This document shows, in pieces, positions 1 to 8,388 of a stretch of DNA of 64,000 nucleotides; the first letter of the stretch is position 1, and every line of letters begins with the position of its first letter. The translations under genes and the position numbers were made by a program. Location of the stretch: assembly GCF_036346105.1 (NCBI RefSeq), contig NZ_CP107811.1, positions 4,158,501 to 4,222,500 of the forward strand, given 5' to 3'. The notes under the pieces are model-generated. The model was not told the DNA's origin, searched no databases, and saw only the letters and a program-made list of their open reading frames with translations. The DNA is from Streptomyces sp. NBC_00539 (GTDB taxonomy: Bacteria > Actinomycetota > Actinomycetes > Streptomycetales > Streptomycetaceae).

Positions 1-463
1 CTGGTACGGCGTCGGCTCCGGCCTCAAGGCCCTGCGCGAAGCCGGCCAGGACGACGCCCTCGCCGAGATGGGCAAGCGCTGGCACTTCTTCCGCAACTTC
101 CTGTCCAACGTCGAGATGACCCTCGCCAAGACGGACCTGCGGATCGCCCGCCACTACGTCGACACCCTCGTCCCCGACCACCTCAAGCACGTCTTCACCC
201 GCATCGAAGCCGAGCACGAACTCACCGTCCGCGAAGTCCTGCGCATCACCGGCGGGGAGAAGCTCCTCGACTCCCACCCCGTCCTCCAGCAGACCTTCGC
301 CGTCCGCGACGCCTACCTCGACCCCATCTCCTACCTCCAGGTCTCCCTCCTCGCCCGCCAGCGCGCCGCCGCCGAACGCGGCGAAGAACCCGACCCGCTC
401 CTCGCCCGCGCCCTCCTCCTCACCGTCAACGGCGTCGCCGCCGGCCTGCGCAACACCGGCTGA
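1..463 (+). CDS. ppc: Phosphoenolpyruvate carboxylase, C-terminal part (5' end outside window)
   Basis: Only the last 153 or so codons are present, open from base 2. PEP carboxylase adds bicarbonate to phosphoenolpyruvate to give oxaloacetate, refilling the TCA cycle in the cytosol. The fragment begins with WYGVGSGL and includes [19 protein letters not shown], a conserved PEPC stretch near the active site. It ends in RNTG, the usual C-terminus of bacterial PEPC, whose last residues line the aspartate-inhibition site. The gene converges on pth and shares a hairpin terminator with it. I see no frameshift in the visible part. Confidence 0.95.
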   Translation, partial: WYGVGSGLKALREAGQDDALAEMGKRWHFFRNFLSNVEMTLAKTDLRIARHYVDTLVPDHLKHVFTRIEAEHELTVREVLRITGGEKLLDSHPVLQQTFAVRDAYLDPISYLQVSLLARQRAAAERGEEPDPLLARALLLTVNGVAAGLRNTG

Positions 464-481
464 CCGGCACGCGGCACAACG

Positions 482-526
482 AAAAGGGGGTCCCCCGTGC
501 CCACAGGCACGAGGAGACCCCCTTTT
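482..526. terminator. Bidirectional terminator between ppc and pth
   Basis: An inverted repeat with arms AAAAGGGGGTC and GACCCCCTTTT encloses an inner GTGCC/GGCAC stem. The A-tract on one side and T-tract on the other give a U-run in both directions, as expected between convergent genes. Confidence 0.85.
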
Positions 527-534
527 CCGTTCCG

Positions 535-1125
535 CTACGCGTTGTACGCCGACTGCGCCCGCTCCAGACCCTCCTGGATCAGACACTCCACCGCATCCGC
601 CGACCGGTCCACGAACCAGTCCAGCTCCTTGCGCTCCGTCGACGAGAAGTCCTTCAACACGAAGTCCGCCACCTGCATCCGGCCCGGCGGCCGCCCGATA
701 CCGCACCGCACCCGGTGGTAATCCGGCCCCATCGCCTTCGTCATCGACTTCAACCCGTTGTGCCCGTTGTCACCGCCACCCAGCTTCAACCGGAGCGTCG
801 GATAGTCGATGTCCAGCTCGTCGTGCACCGCGACGACCCGCTCCAACGGCACCTTGTAGAAGTCCCGCAGCGCCGACACCGGCCCGCCCGACAAGTTCAT
901 GAACGACATCGGCTTCGCCAGCACCACCCGCCGGTTCGCCGGACCCGGAGCACCCATCCGGCCCTCCACCACCTGCGCCCGCGCCTTGTGCGCCTTGAAC
1001 TTCCCGCGCATCCGCTCCGCCAGCAGGTCCACCACCATGAACCCGATGTTGTGGCGGTTGCCCGCGTACTCCGCCCCGGGATTCCCGAGACCGACGATCA
1101 GCCAGGGCGCCGCGTCGTCCGACAT
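535..1125 (-). CDS. pth: Peptidyl-tRNA hydrolase
   Basis: Cytosolic enzyme that cleaves the ester bond between peptide and tRNA in peptidyl-tRNAs that drop off ribosomes. The 196-residue protein opens with [20 protein letters not shown] (residues 9-28), which contains the family's conserved Asn and catalytic His. It continues with [13 protein letters not shown] and the loop [20 protein letters not shown]. Length is normal for the family. I chose the ATG at 1125 because AGGAG lies 6 bases upstream; an in-frame TTG one codon earlier is less likely. It follows rplY on the same strand, a pairing common in actinobacteria. Confidence 0.95.
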   Translation of the reverse strand: MSDDAAPWLIVGLGNPGAEYAGNRHNIGFMVVDLLAERMRGKFKAHKARAQVVEGRMGAPGPANRRVVLAKPMSFMNLSGGPVSALRDFYKVPLERVVAVHDELDIDYPTLRLKLGGGDNGHNGLKSMTKAMGPDYHRVRCGIGRPPGRMQVADFVLKDFSSTERKELDWFVDRSADAVECLIQEGLERAQSAYNA

Positions 1126-1154
1126 CAAAAGCTCCTTACGTGCCTGGAACGAAG

Positions 1155-1195
1155 ACGACCGCCGTCCCGCTCCAGTGGAGCCGGACGGCGGTCGT
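1155..1195 (-). terminator. Hairpin after rplY
   Basis: Long stem with 13-bp outer arms (ACGACCGCCGTCC and its complement) and an inner GCTCC/GGAGC stem around a 3-base loop. It sits in the rplY-pth gap, so it probably ends or attenuates rplY transcription before pth. There is no clear U-tract. Confidence 0.65.
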
Positions 1196-1235
1196 TCAGC
1201 AAGTGCTGCGAATTGCTGAGGGGGAGAGGCGGAAC

Positions 1236-1823
1236 TCAGGCCTCGGTGCCCTCGGCGGCGGCCTCGGCGGCCGGCTCCTCGGCCTGCGGGGCGACGACCT
1301 GCAGAACCGGGGTCTCACCGTCGACGGCCAGGGTGGTGCCCTGCGGCAGGACCAGGTCCGAAGCGTGAACGGTCGCGCCGGCCTCCAGGCCCGCGATCGA
1401 GACGGTGACCTCGGTCGGGATGTGGGTGGCCTCGGTCTCGACGGAGATCGTGTTCAGCAGCGTCTCCAGCAGGTTGCCGCCCGGGGCCAGCTCGCCCTCG
1501 GTGACGACCGGAACGTCGACCGTGACCTTCTCGCCCTTCTTGACGATCAGGAAGTCGACGTGCGAGATGGAGCGCTTCAGCGGGTGCTTCTGCACGGCCT
1601 TCGGGATGACCAGCTCGGTGCCGCCACCCGCGATGTCCAGGGAGATCAGGACGTTCGGCGTACGCAGCGCCAGCAGCAGGCCGTGGCCCTCGACGTTGAC
1701 GTGCTTCGGGTCGGTGCCGTGACCGTAGATGACACCGGGAACCAGCGCGTCGCGACGGGCCTGGCGGGCAGAGCCCTTGCCGAAGGTGTCACGGAGCTGG
1801 GCGGAAAGCTTGACCTCGGACAT
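1236..1823 (-). CDS. rplY: 50S ribosomal protein L25 (Ctc/TL5 family)
   Basis: A 195-residue two-domain L25. The N-terminal domain (about 1-92, starting [20 protein letters not shown]) binds 5S rRNA. The C-terminal Ctc/TL5 domain (about 93-185) contains [19 protein letters not shown] and a proline-flanked core. The tail is Ala/Glu-rich ([14 protein letters not shown]), as in other actinobacteria. The ATG at 1823 has GGAG 7-8 bases upstream. An upstream in-frame ATG at 1865 would add 14 unconserved residues. It acts in the large ribosomal subunit, near the central protuberance. Confidence 0.95.
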   Translation of the reverse strand: MSEVKLSAQLRDTFGKGSARQARRDALVPGVIYGHGTDPKHVNVEGHGLLLALRTPNVLISLDIAGGGTELVIPKAVQKHPLKRSISHVDFLIVKKGEKVTVDVPVVTEGELAPGGNLLETLLNTISVETEATHIPTEVTVSIAGLEAGATVHASDLVLPQGTTLAVDGETPVLQVVAPQAEEPAAEAAAEGTEA

Positions 1824-2030
1824 GCTCACTCCTCGTGGGGTGACGGAAAGAAGGACGACGGTCACCCGGCCGGAACGGCCTGCTACGAAGAGCGCGTCGA
1901 TAACGGAGCATCCGCACCCGAAAAACAGGTACGGCCTCCCTCGCCGAGCAACTCGAAGAGTCTACCCGGCCGGGAGGCCACACCCAAAAGGATCAGCGGC
2001 GCAGGACGCCGGCCGCTCCTGCGACGGCTC

Positions 2031-3008
2031 CTACTGCTGCTCTTCGAACAGGCTCGTGACCGAACCGTCCTCGAACACCTCACGCACCGCACGCGCGATC
2101 ATCGGCGCGATCGACAGCACCGTGATCTTGTCCAGCTCCAGGTCCGACGGGTCCGGCAGCGTGTTCGTGAACACGAACTCGCTCACCTTCGAGTTCTTCA
2201 GACGATCAGCCGCGGGACCCGACAGGATGCCGTGCGTCGCCGTCACGATCACGTCCTCCGCACCGTGCGCGAACAGCGCGTCGGCCGCGGCGCAGATCGT
2301 GCCACCCGTGTCGATCATGTCGTCCACCAGGACGCAGACCCGGCCCTTGACCTCACCCACGACCTCGTGGACGGTCACCTGGTTCGCCACGTCCTTGTCA
2401 CGCCGCTTGTGCACGATCGCCAGCGGCGCGTCCAGACGGTCACACCAGCGGTCCGCCACCCGCACCCGGCCCGCGTCCGGAGACACGATCGTCAGCTTCG
2501 ACCGGTCCACCTTCGCGCCCACGTAGTCCGCCAGGACCGTCAGCGCCGACAGGTGGTCCACCGGACCGTCGAAGAAGCCCTGGATCTGGTCCGTGTGCAG
2601 GTCCACGGTCAGGATCCGGTCCGCACCCGCCGTCTTGAGCAGATCCGCCACCAGACGCGCGGAGATCGGCTCACGGCCCTTGTGCTTCTTGTCCTGACGG
2701 GCATACCCGTACGACGGCACGATCACGGTGATGGAACGCGCCGAGGCACGCTTCAACGCGTCGATCATGATCAACTGCTCCATGATCCACTTGTTGATCG
2801 GAGCCGTGTGGCTCTGGATCAGGAAGCAGTCCGCACCACGCGCCGACTCCTGGAAGCGGACGTAGATCTCACCGTTCGCGAAGTCGAAAGCCTTCGTCGG
2901 CACCAGGGCGACGCCCAACTGGTGCGCGACCTCCTCGGCCAGCTCGGGGTGGGCGCGGCCGGAGAAGAGCATCAGCTTCTTCTCGCCGGTCGTCTTGATC
3001 CCGGTCAC
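2031..3008 (-). CDS. prs: Ribose-phosphate pyrophosphokinase (PRPP synthetase)
   Basis: Makes PRPP from ribose 5-phosphate and ATP, feeding purine, pyrimidine, histidine, tryptophan and NAD synthesis. The 325-residue protein shows the class I hallmarks: FANGEIYVRFQESARGADCF near the N-terminus, the signature VDLHTDQIQGFF (about 134-146), and the PRPP-binding loop VLVDDMIDTGGT (about 223-234). The start is GTG at 3008, with GAGGAG 8 bases upstream. It lies downstream of glmU on the same strand, the usual actinobacterial glmU-prs arrangement, with a 145-bp gap. Confidence 0.96.
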   Translation of the reverse strand: MTGIKTTGEKKLMLFSGRAHPELAEEVAHQLGVALVPTKAFDFANGEIYVRFQESARGADCFLIQSHTAPINKWIMEQLIMIDALKRASARSITVIVPSYGYARQDKKHKGREPISARLVADLLKTAGADRILTVDLHTDQIQGFFDGPVDHLSALTVLADYVGAKVDRSKLTIVSPDAGRVRVADRWCDRLDAPLAIVHKRRDKDVANQVTVHEVVGEVKGRVCVLVDDMIDTGGTICAAADALFAHGAEDVIVTATHGILSGPAADRLKNSKVSEFVFTNTLPDPSDLELDKITVLSIAPMIARAVREVFEDGSVTSLFEEQQ

Positions 3009-3153
3009 AGCACAGTCTCCTCAGACGTGTTGAAAGCTGCTCGCCCCCGTGCGCGTCCGTCCCGCACACGGTGAGCCAGCCGAATTGCGTGCACCTATCA
3101 CGGTACGCCGTCGCCGACGCACCTGTTTCCGGTCAGTTCACCCGGACAGCCGC

Positions 3154-4602
3154 TCAACGCGGCCCCGAGCCCTCCCCGACCGCCGACTCGGCCGCCGCAG
3201 CAGCGGCACTCCCCGGACGCTTACGCGCCACCCAACCCTCGATATTCCGCTGCTGGCCACGGGCGACGGCCAGCGCACCCGCCGGCACATCCTTCGTGAT
3301 CACCGACCCGGCCGCCGTGTAAGCACCGTCCCCGACCGTGACGGGCGCCACAAACATGTTGTCCGAACCCGTCTTGCAGTGTGAACCGATCGTCGTGTGG
3401 TGCTTGTGCTCACCGTCGTAATTCACGAACACGCTCGCCGCACCGATGTTGGAGTACTCACCGATCGTCGCGTCCCCCACGTACGACAGGTGCGGCACCT
3501 TCGTACCCTCACCGATCGTCGCGTTCTTCATCTCGACGTACGTGCCCGCCTTGGCCTTCGCACCCAGGTTCGTCCCCGGACGCAGGTACGCGAACGGGCC
3601 GACGGTCGCCGACTCCCCGATCACCGCGGAATCCGCGACCGTGTTGTCCACCCGCGCCCCCGCACCCACCCGCGTGTCCGTCAGCCGCGTGTTCGGACCG
3701 ACCTCGGCCCCCTCGGCGACATGCGTGCCCCCCAGCAACTGCGTCCCCGGGTGGACCACCGCGTCCTGCCCGAACGTCACCGTCACGTCCACGAACGTGC
3801 TCGCCGGATCCACCACCGTCACACCCGCCAGCATCGCCCGCTCCAGCAACCGCGCGTTCAACAACGCCCGCGCCTCCGCCAGCTGCACCCGGTTGTTGAT
3901 CCCCAGGATCTGCCGGTGATCCGAACCCACGGCCGCCCCGACACGGTGCCCCGCCTCACGCAGGATGCCGAGGACGTCCGTCAGGTACTCCTCGCCCTGG
4001 CTGTTGTCGGTACGAACCTTGCCGAGCGCATCGCTCAGCAGCGCCCCGTCGAACGCGAAGACCCCGGAGTTGATCTCACGGATCGCGCGCTGGGCGTCGG
4101 TCGCGTCCTTGTGCTCCACGATGGCCGTCACGGCGCCGGTCGCCGCGTCCCGGACGATCCGCCCGTAGCCGGTCGAGTCGGGGACCTCGGCGGTGAGCAC
4201 GGTGACGGCGTTGCCGTCGGCCTCGTGCGTGCGCGCGAGCTGCCGGAGCGTCTCGCCGGTCAGCAGCGGGGTGTCGCCGCAGACGACCACCACGGTCCCG
4301 GCGATCTCGCCGCCAAGCTCTTCGAGGGCCATCCGGACGGCGTGCCCGGTGCCGTTCTGCTCGTACTGGACGGCGGTGCGGACACCCGGGTCGATCTCGG
4401 CGAGGTGCGCGGCGACCTTCTCGCGGGCGTGGCCGACGACGACCACGAGGTGCGCGGGGTCCAGCTCGCGCGAGGCGGCGACGACGTGGCCGACGAGCGA
4501 GCGCCCGGCGATCTCGTGCAGAACCTTGGGAGTGGCCGACTTCATGCGGGTGCCTTCACCCGCTGCGAGTACGACGACGGCTGCCGGGCGGGTTGCGCTC
4601 AC
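3154..4602 (-). CDS. glmU: Bifunctional UDP-N-acetylglucosamine pyrophosphorylase / glucosamine-1-phosphate N-acetyltransferase
   Basis: Catalyses the last two steps to UDP-GlcNAc, the precursor of peptidoglycan. The N-terminal nucleotidyltransferase domain has LAAGEGTRMKSATPKVLHEI (about 12-31). The C-terminal half (about 265-455) is a left-handed beta-helix acetyltransferase with hexapeptide repeats and the conserved blocks PFAYLRPGT, KAGTYVEMKN and FVNYDGEHKHHT. At 482 residues it is slightly longer than E. coli GlmU because of an Ala/Ser-rich tail. The start is GTG at 4602, giving MSATRPAAVVVLAAGEG. tRNA-Gln lies just upstream on the same strand. Confidence 0.96.
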   Translation of the reverse strand: MSATRPAAVVVLAAGEGTRMKSATPKVLHEIAGRSLVGHVVAASRELDPAHLVVVVGHAREKVAAHLAEIDPGVRTAVQYEQNGTGHAVRMALEELGGEIAGTVVVVCGDTPLLTGETLRQLARTHEADGNAVTVLTAEVPDSTGYGRIVRDAATGAVTAIVEHKDATDAQRAIREINSGVFAFDGALLSDALGKVRTDNSQGEEYLTDVLGILREAGHRVGAAVGSDHRQILGINNRVQLAEARALLNARLLERAMLAGVTVVDPASTFVDVTVTFGQDAVVHPGTQLLGGTHVAEGAEVGPNTRLTDTRVGAGARVDNTVADSAVIGESATVGPFAYLRPGTNLGAKAKAGTYVEMKNATIGEGTKVPHLSYVGDATIGEYSNIGAASVFVNYDGEHKHHTTIGSHCKTGSDNMFVAPVTVGDGAYTAAGSVITKDVPAGALAVARGQQRNIEGWVARKRPGSAAAAAAESAVGEGSGPR

Positions 4603-4713
4603 GGGGATGCCCTTCGGCTTCGGGGGTGGACCCGTGAAGGATACCGGTGGGCCGGGGGCCGGAAACGAGGCCGGGTCCCGACCGCGGAGGTCAGGACCCG
4701 AACCGGCTTGAGG

Positions 4714-4786
4714 CTCCCCCGTCAGGACTCGAACCCGAACCTAATGGCACCAAAAGCCATTGTGCTGCCAATTACACTACGGGGGA
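4714..4786 (-). tRNA. tRNA-Gln, anticodon UUG
   Basis: A full cloverleaf of 73 nt reads on the minus strand. The 7-bp acceptor is TCCCCCG/CGGGGGA with discriminator G. The D arm is GTGT/GCAC, and the anticodon stem ATGGC/GCCAT has loop TTTTGGT (anticodon TTG). The T arm has loop TTCGAGT. CCA is not encoded after the discriminator. It decodes CAA. It sits between glmU and a LAGLIDADG-like gene. Confidence 0.95.
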
Positions 4787-4808
4787 CTATGTCCGACTAA
4801 ACCGGACA

Positions 4809-5708
4809 TTACGTCCTCATGGTCAAGTCGACGGCACCTACTATGCCGTACCAGGTGCCTTCAATGCGACGGTACAAATCAGAGCCCTTCAGGACGCGCA
4901 CCGTGAGACAGCCGCGGTACGTGTCGCCCGTGTTCTTGCGGTTGGTGAGAGGGTTGTGCCGCTTCAACGTCGTCTTGCCGAAGTGGGAGGCGTCGAGGCC
5001 GACGACACCGGTCCAGTACTCTGCCGCCGCGGCCGCGTCGGCGGATTCGTGGATCTGCAGCGTGAACCTCAGGCGGTCGTCGTCCACGCCGAGGAGGCGC
5101 AGCCACGCCAGGAACGTCCTGATCATGCCCGGATCGCTGTTCACGAAGCTGATCTGCGGTTGTGGCCTGTGGGGCTTGGTCTTTCCGCCTTCGGCCCAGT
5201 AGAGGCCGACGCCGAGCAGGAACAATTCCCTGTCGGTGAGGGATCCGACCTCCTCCTGTGCCGCCCGGCGGTCTTCTTCGTACGCCGCCTGGCGACGCAA
5301 GTGTGCCTCCTTGCGCCCCTGCTGAGCCCGCACCATGTCGGTGCCGGGGGGTCGCACCTTCCGCTCCGGCTTCGGCAGGTCGCGGACCCAGAGGGAGATG
5401 GAGCTCTTCGAGCAGCCGAGCTCGACCTGTATCTGGTCGTAGGTCAGGCCCTGGAGGCGGAGTTCGCGGGCGCGGGCGCGGAGGTCGTCCTTGGCGTTGG
5501 GGCGCTTCGTCCATTCGGGGGCCGGTTCGCCCTCCAGCAGGCGGTTGAGGATGTCGTTGTTGTGGACGTGCAGGCGGTCGCGGATCTGGCGGCGGCTGAG
5601 GCCTTCGCGGCGGAGGGTGACGGCTTGCTCGCGAAGGGCGTCGAACGTGGTGGCGCCCGTGCGGAGGCCGCCGGTGCCGTCGCCCGGGCGACGTCGGATT
5701 TCGGTCAT
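4809..5708 (-). CDS. Two-HTH protein with LAGLIDADG-like C-terminal domain
   Basis: 299 residues, function unknown. Residues about 20-60 (FDALREQAVTLRREGLSRRQ) and 73-110 (RARELRLQGLTYDQIQVELG) both look like resolvase/sigma-70-region-4 type HTHs. After a basic linker, LFLLGVGLYWAEGGKTK (about 157-175) and ISFVNSDPGMIRTFLAWLRL resemble the LAGLIDADG homing-endonuclease or WhiA-like fold. The usual acidic catalytic residue of the LAGLIDADG helix appears as Glu in WAEGG. Proteins of this type occur in many Streptomyces as probable domesticated endonucleases or DNA-binding proteins; that is recall. The start ATG at 5708 has only a weak ribosome site. It ends 22 bp from the tRNA-Gln gene. Confidence 0.6.
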   Translation of the reverse strand: MTEIRRRPGDGTGGLRTGATTFDALREQAVTLRREGLSRRQIRDRLHVHNNDILNRLLEGEPAPEWTKRPNAKDDLRARARELRLQGLTYDQIQVELGCSKSSISLWVRDLPKPERKVRPPGTDMVRAQQGRKEAHLRRQAAYEEDRRAAQEEVGSLTDRELFLLGVGLYWAEGGKTKPHRPQPQISFVNSDPGMIRTFLAWLRLLGVDDDRLRFTLQIHESADAAAAAEYWTGVVGLDASHFGKTTLKRHNPLTNRKNTGDTYRGCLTVRVLKGSDLYRRIEGTWYGIVGAVDLTMRT

Positions 5709-5839
5709 GTCGCCAATGTCGTCCGGAATGTGGGATTCAGGTATCGATGGGCGACACGTTCAGTCGTACGTGCGATTACCGGCGGTTTGCCGGAAAATCC
5801 CGCGGAGCCGTGGTGGGGGCGCTGCGTACGCTGGACGGC

Positions 5840-7099
5840 ATGACCAGTACGGGGGAAGAGCAAGGCAGCGCTGGGCCGCCGTTGTGGTGGGAGCGGCGTC
5901 GGGACGTCGCGTGGGACGTGGGGATCGGGGTGGTGTCCGCCCTGGAGTGTGCGTGGGAGGGGGTGCCGTTCGCGCGCGAGGCCGGGGTGCCGGTGGTGCT
6001 CGGGGTGGTGTTCGGGTTCGTGGTGGGGGCCACGCTCGTGCTGCGGCGGCGCTGGCCGGTTGCCGTGGTGTTGGTGGCGGTCGCGGTGACGCCGGCGGTG
6101 ATGGGGTTCCTGCTCGGGGTGGTGGGGCTGTACTCGCTGGCCGCGTGTGAGGTGCCCCGGCGGGTCACGGCGATCCTGACTTCGATGTCGCTCGTCGCGA
6201 CGCTGGTGGTGATCTACCTGCGGACCGACGACGAGGCGGGGGTGACGCAGACCCTGTTGATCTCGCTGTCGGTGTTCGTGGCGGTGGCGCTGACGGTGCC
6301 GCCGGTGTTGCTGGGCATGTACGTGGGTGCGCGGCGCCGGCTGATGGAGAGCCTGCACGAGCGGGCGGATTCGTTGGAGCGGGAGTTGTCGCTGCTGGCG
6401 GAGCGGGCCGAGGAGCGGGCGGAGTGGGCGCGTACGGAGGAGCGGACGCGGATCGCGCGGGAGATGCACGACGTGGTGGCGCACCGGGTGTCGTTGATGG
6501 TGGTGCATGCGGCGGCGTTGCAGGCGGTTGCGGCGAAGGATCCGGTGAAGGCGGCGCGGAACGCGGCGTTGGTGGGGGACATGGGCCGGCAGGCGTTGAC
6601 GGAGTTGCGGGAGATGTTGGGGGTGTTGCGGGCTCCGGCGGCGCAGAGGCCGGTGGCGGTGCCGGTGGTGCCGGTGGTGGTTGCGGGTCAGGAGGAGGGG
6701 CCGTCGTTGGCGGAGCTCGAGGTGCTGGTGGGGCAGTCGCGGGCGGCGGGGATGGTGGTGCGGCTTGATGTGCGGGGGGAGTGGCCGGGGTATGCGGCGG
6801 AGGTGGAGCAGGCGGCGTACCGGGTGGTGCAGGAGGCGTTGACCAACTGCCACAAGCACGCGCCGGGTGCGGAGGTCGTGGTGCGGCTGGCTCATCGGGA
6901 GGGTGAGGTGGCGATGCAGGTGGAGAACGGGCCGTGTGACGGTGATGTGGGTGGGGCGGGTCTGCCCAGTGGGGGGAACGGTCTGGTGGGGATGCGGGAG
7001 CGGGTGCTGGGGTTGGGCGGGGTGTTCGTGGCGGGGCCGACGGATTCGGGTGGTTTCCGGGTGTCGGCGGTGCTGCCGTGTGCGCCCGTGCGGGCTTAG
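5840..7099 (+). CDS. NarL-type sensor histidine kinase (orphan)
   Basis: 419-residue membrane histidine kinase. Residues about 15-150 hold five or so hydrophobic segments. A short coiled region (MESLHERADSLERELSLLAE) leads to the HisKA_3 dimerisation motif ARTEERTRIAREMHDVVAHR, with phospho-acceptor His210. The HATPase_c domain shows VQEALTNCHKHAP (Asn336) and the G-box GGNGLVGMRERV. I chose the ATG at 5840, which sits 7 bases after TACGCT, a possible -10, so the message may be leaderless; an upstream in-frame ATG at 5747 lacks support. Kinases of this class normally pair with a LuxR-type response regulator, but none is adjacent. It overlaps the convergent SUKH-3 gene by 4 bp. Confidence 0.88.
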   Translation: MTSTGEEQGSAGPPLWWERRRDVAWDVGIGVVSALECAWEGVPFAREAGVPVVLGVVFGFVVGATLVLRRRWPVAVVLVAVAVTPAVMGFLLGVVGLYSLAACEVPRRVTAILTSMSLVATLVVIYLRTDDEAGVTQTLLISLSVFVAVALTVPPVLLGMYVGARRRLMESLHERADSLERELSLLAERAEERAEWARTEERTRIAREMHDVVAHRVSLMVVHAAALQAVAAKDPVKAARNAALVGDMGRQALTELREMLGVLRAPAAQRPVAVPVVPVVVAGQEEGPSLAELEVLVGQSRAAGMVVRLDVRGEWPGYAAEVEQAAYRVVQEALTNCHKHAPGAEVVVRLAHREGEVAMQVENGPCDGDVGGAGLPSGGNGLVGMRERVLGLGGVFVAGPTDSGGFRVSAVLPCAPVRA

Positions 7100-7602
7100 C
7101 CGGTGGTGAGGCGGGTGGGCTGGAGGCCGGTGAGGAGGAGGGTGAGGGCTTCGTCGAGGGATGCGCCGAGGTACCAGTCGCCGGTGTGGTCGATGCCGTA
7201 GACGCGGCCTTCGCGGTCGATGGCGAGGTGGGAGCCGGTGTCCGCGTCGATGCCGAGGGGGCTGAGTTCGGTGGAGAGGGCTCGGCCGAGGTCGGCGAAG
7301 GTGCGGGCGAGGTGGAGGCCCGTGAGGGGGTCGAGGTGTACGGGGGTGGGGGCTATCTGGCGGCCGGGTCCGGGGGCGGTGAGGGTGAGGCCGCCGAATT
7401 CGGCCCAGGCTTCGACTGCGGCGGGGAAGACGGTGTGGCGGTGTCCGGCGGGGGTGGTGTGGTCGCGCAGGGCGTCGGCCCAGTATTCGGCCTGTTTGAT
7501 GTCCCAGCGTCCGGGTTCCCAGCCGGCGGTGCGCAGGGCGGTGTCGATGGGGGTGGGGAAGCGGGTGGCTGAGGAGCGGTCGTAGGACGCGGAGGTGCTC
7601 AT
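7096..7602 (-). CDS. SUKH-3 family immunity protein
   Basis: 168 residues. The sequence resembles the SUKH-3 clade of the SMI1/KNR4 (SUKH) superfamily: AGWEPGRWDIKQAEYWADAL near the N-terminus, FPAAVEAWAEFGGLTL in the centre, and a C-terminal segment with GRVYGIDHTGDWYLGASLDE. SUKH proteins are known antidotes to polymorphic toxins, especially nucleases and deaminases. It starts (ATG at 7602) 5 bases after the stop of the YwqJ-type deaminase gene, so the two form one transcription unit, as expected for a toxin-immunity pair. The pairing is inferred from position. Confidence 0.8.
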   Translation of the reverse strand: MSTSASYDRSSATRFPTPIDTALRTAGWEPGRWDIKQAEYWADALRDHTTPAGHRHTVFPAAVEAWAEFGGLTLTAPGPGRQIAPTPVHLDPLTGLHLARTFADLGRALSTELSPLGIDADTGSHLAIDREGRVYGIDHTGDWYLGASLDEALTLLLTGLQPTRLTTG

Positions 7603-7607
7603 GGCGG

Positions 7608-8159
7608 CTACTCGGTGTGGGAGAGGTCGACGGGGCGTACGCCGAAGTGGGTGAGGAGGGCTTGGCAGGAGCGGCAGGGGGGTGCGTAGGTGCCGTGGAG
7701 GGGGTCGCCGTCTTCGCGGATGTGACGTGCGGTGATCTTGGCGTGTTTGAGGGAGCGGCGGGCTTCGCTCGCGCTGAGGGGTTTGCGGGAGGCGCGTCTG
7801 CTGCGGGCGGCTTCGGTGGCGGTGATGTGGCGGGAGAGGAGTATCGCCTCGGGACATCGGCCGGTGAAGCGTTCGCGTTGGCTGCTGGTGAGGGTGTCGA
7901 GGTAGTCCTGGACGAGTGGGTGGAGGGTGGGGGGCTGGTCGGCTTTGCCGGCGGTGCCGGTGAGGGTTTCGCCGCGTACGGAGAGGGCTGCGGCGATGGT
8001 GGGCAGGATGCCGTCGCGGCGGAAGCGCAGTACGGGGACGGTGTGGCCGTCGGTGGTGCTCCAGCGTAGGCGCGGGTCGCCGGTGGTGCCCGTGGTGCCG
8101 GTGGTGGCGCTGGTGGGTGCCGGTTCGGCGTGGTCCGTGCGTGTTGCCGTGTGCTGCAT
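7608..8159 (-). CDS. YwqJ-type putative nucleic-acid deaminase
   Basis: 183 residues. The C-terminal half carries a zinc deaminase signature: C102-P-E104 in FTGRCPEAILLSRHI and PPCRSC with C162 and C165. The spacing and the segment HIREDGDPLHGTYAPPCRSC match what I know of the YwqJ deaminase family, described as toxin domains of polymorphic toxin systems. The N-terminal 60 residues are Thr/Pro-rich and unrelated. No signal peptide, WXG or other secretion domain is visible, so it may act inside the cell or be delivered unconventionally. It is first in a two-gene unit with SUKH-3 and diverges from the nuclease-SUKH gene. Confidence 0.75.
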   Translation of the reverse strand: MQHTATRTDHAEPAPTSATTGTTGTTGDPRLRWSTTDGHTVPVLRFRRDGILPTIAAALSVRGETLTGTAGKADQPPTLHPLVQDYLDTLTSSQRERFTGRCPEAILLSRHITATEAARSRRASRKPLSASEARRSLKHAKITARHIREDGDPLHGTYAPPCRSCQALLTHFGVRPVDLSHTE

Positions 8160-8220
8160 GGTCGCTCTTCCCTCCCGTGGCGGCGGTGGTGGCCGCGGTC
8201 GCGCACGCCCCCGTGCTGAG

Positions 8221-8242
8221 GGGACAGCCTGTCAAATGTCCC
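8221..8242. promoter_or_regulatory. Inverted repeat in divergent promoter region (deaminase / nuclease-SUKH)
   Basis: GGGACA and TGTCCC are separated by 10 bases. A TTGACA-like hexamer on the minus strand (8230-8235) lies between the arms and could be a -35 box for the deaminase gene, though I could not find a matching -10. This is an operator-like arrangement; the regulator is unknown. Confidence 0.35.
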
Positions 8243-8262
8243 GTGTGGTGTGGAAGCGGGGT

Positions 8263-8282
8263 CGAATTTTCGTATCAATTCG
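8263..8282. promoter_or_regulatory. Second inverted repeat in the same divergent region
   Basis: Arms CGAATT and AATTCG are separated by 8 bases. They lie in an AT-rich patch that is unusual for this genome, 107 bp before the ATG of the nuclease-SUKH gene and 104 bp before the deaminase ATG. Candidate operator only. Confidence 0.35.
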
Positions 8283-8388
8283 GATGTTGCGGGCCGTGGT
8301 GTGGGTGGGCGGCCGGTGGGCGGGTGTCGCTCTTGCGGGAGCACATAGGCTGTGGTGAACCAGCCAGATCCAGCAGGGGGCTACCGCC

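Noticed and set aside
1140..3074. A 644-codon open frame on the plus strand
   Set aside because: Antisense shadow of rplY and prs, with biased Arg/Asp/Val composition and no homology that I can see.
4714..5708. tRNA-Gln as the attachment site of an integrative element
   Set aside because: No integrase is adjacent, and no second copy of the tRNA 3' end was noticed in the window. Housekeeping genes continue on one side.
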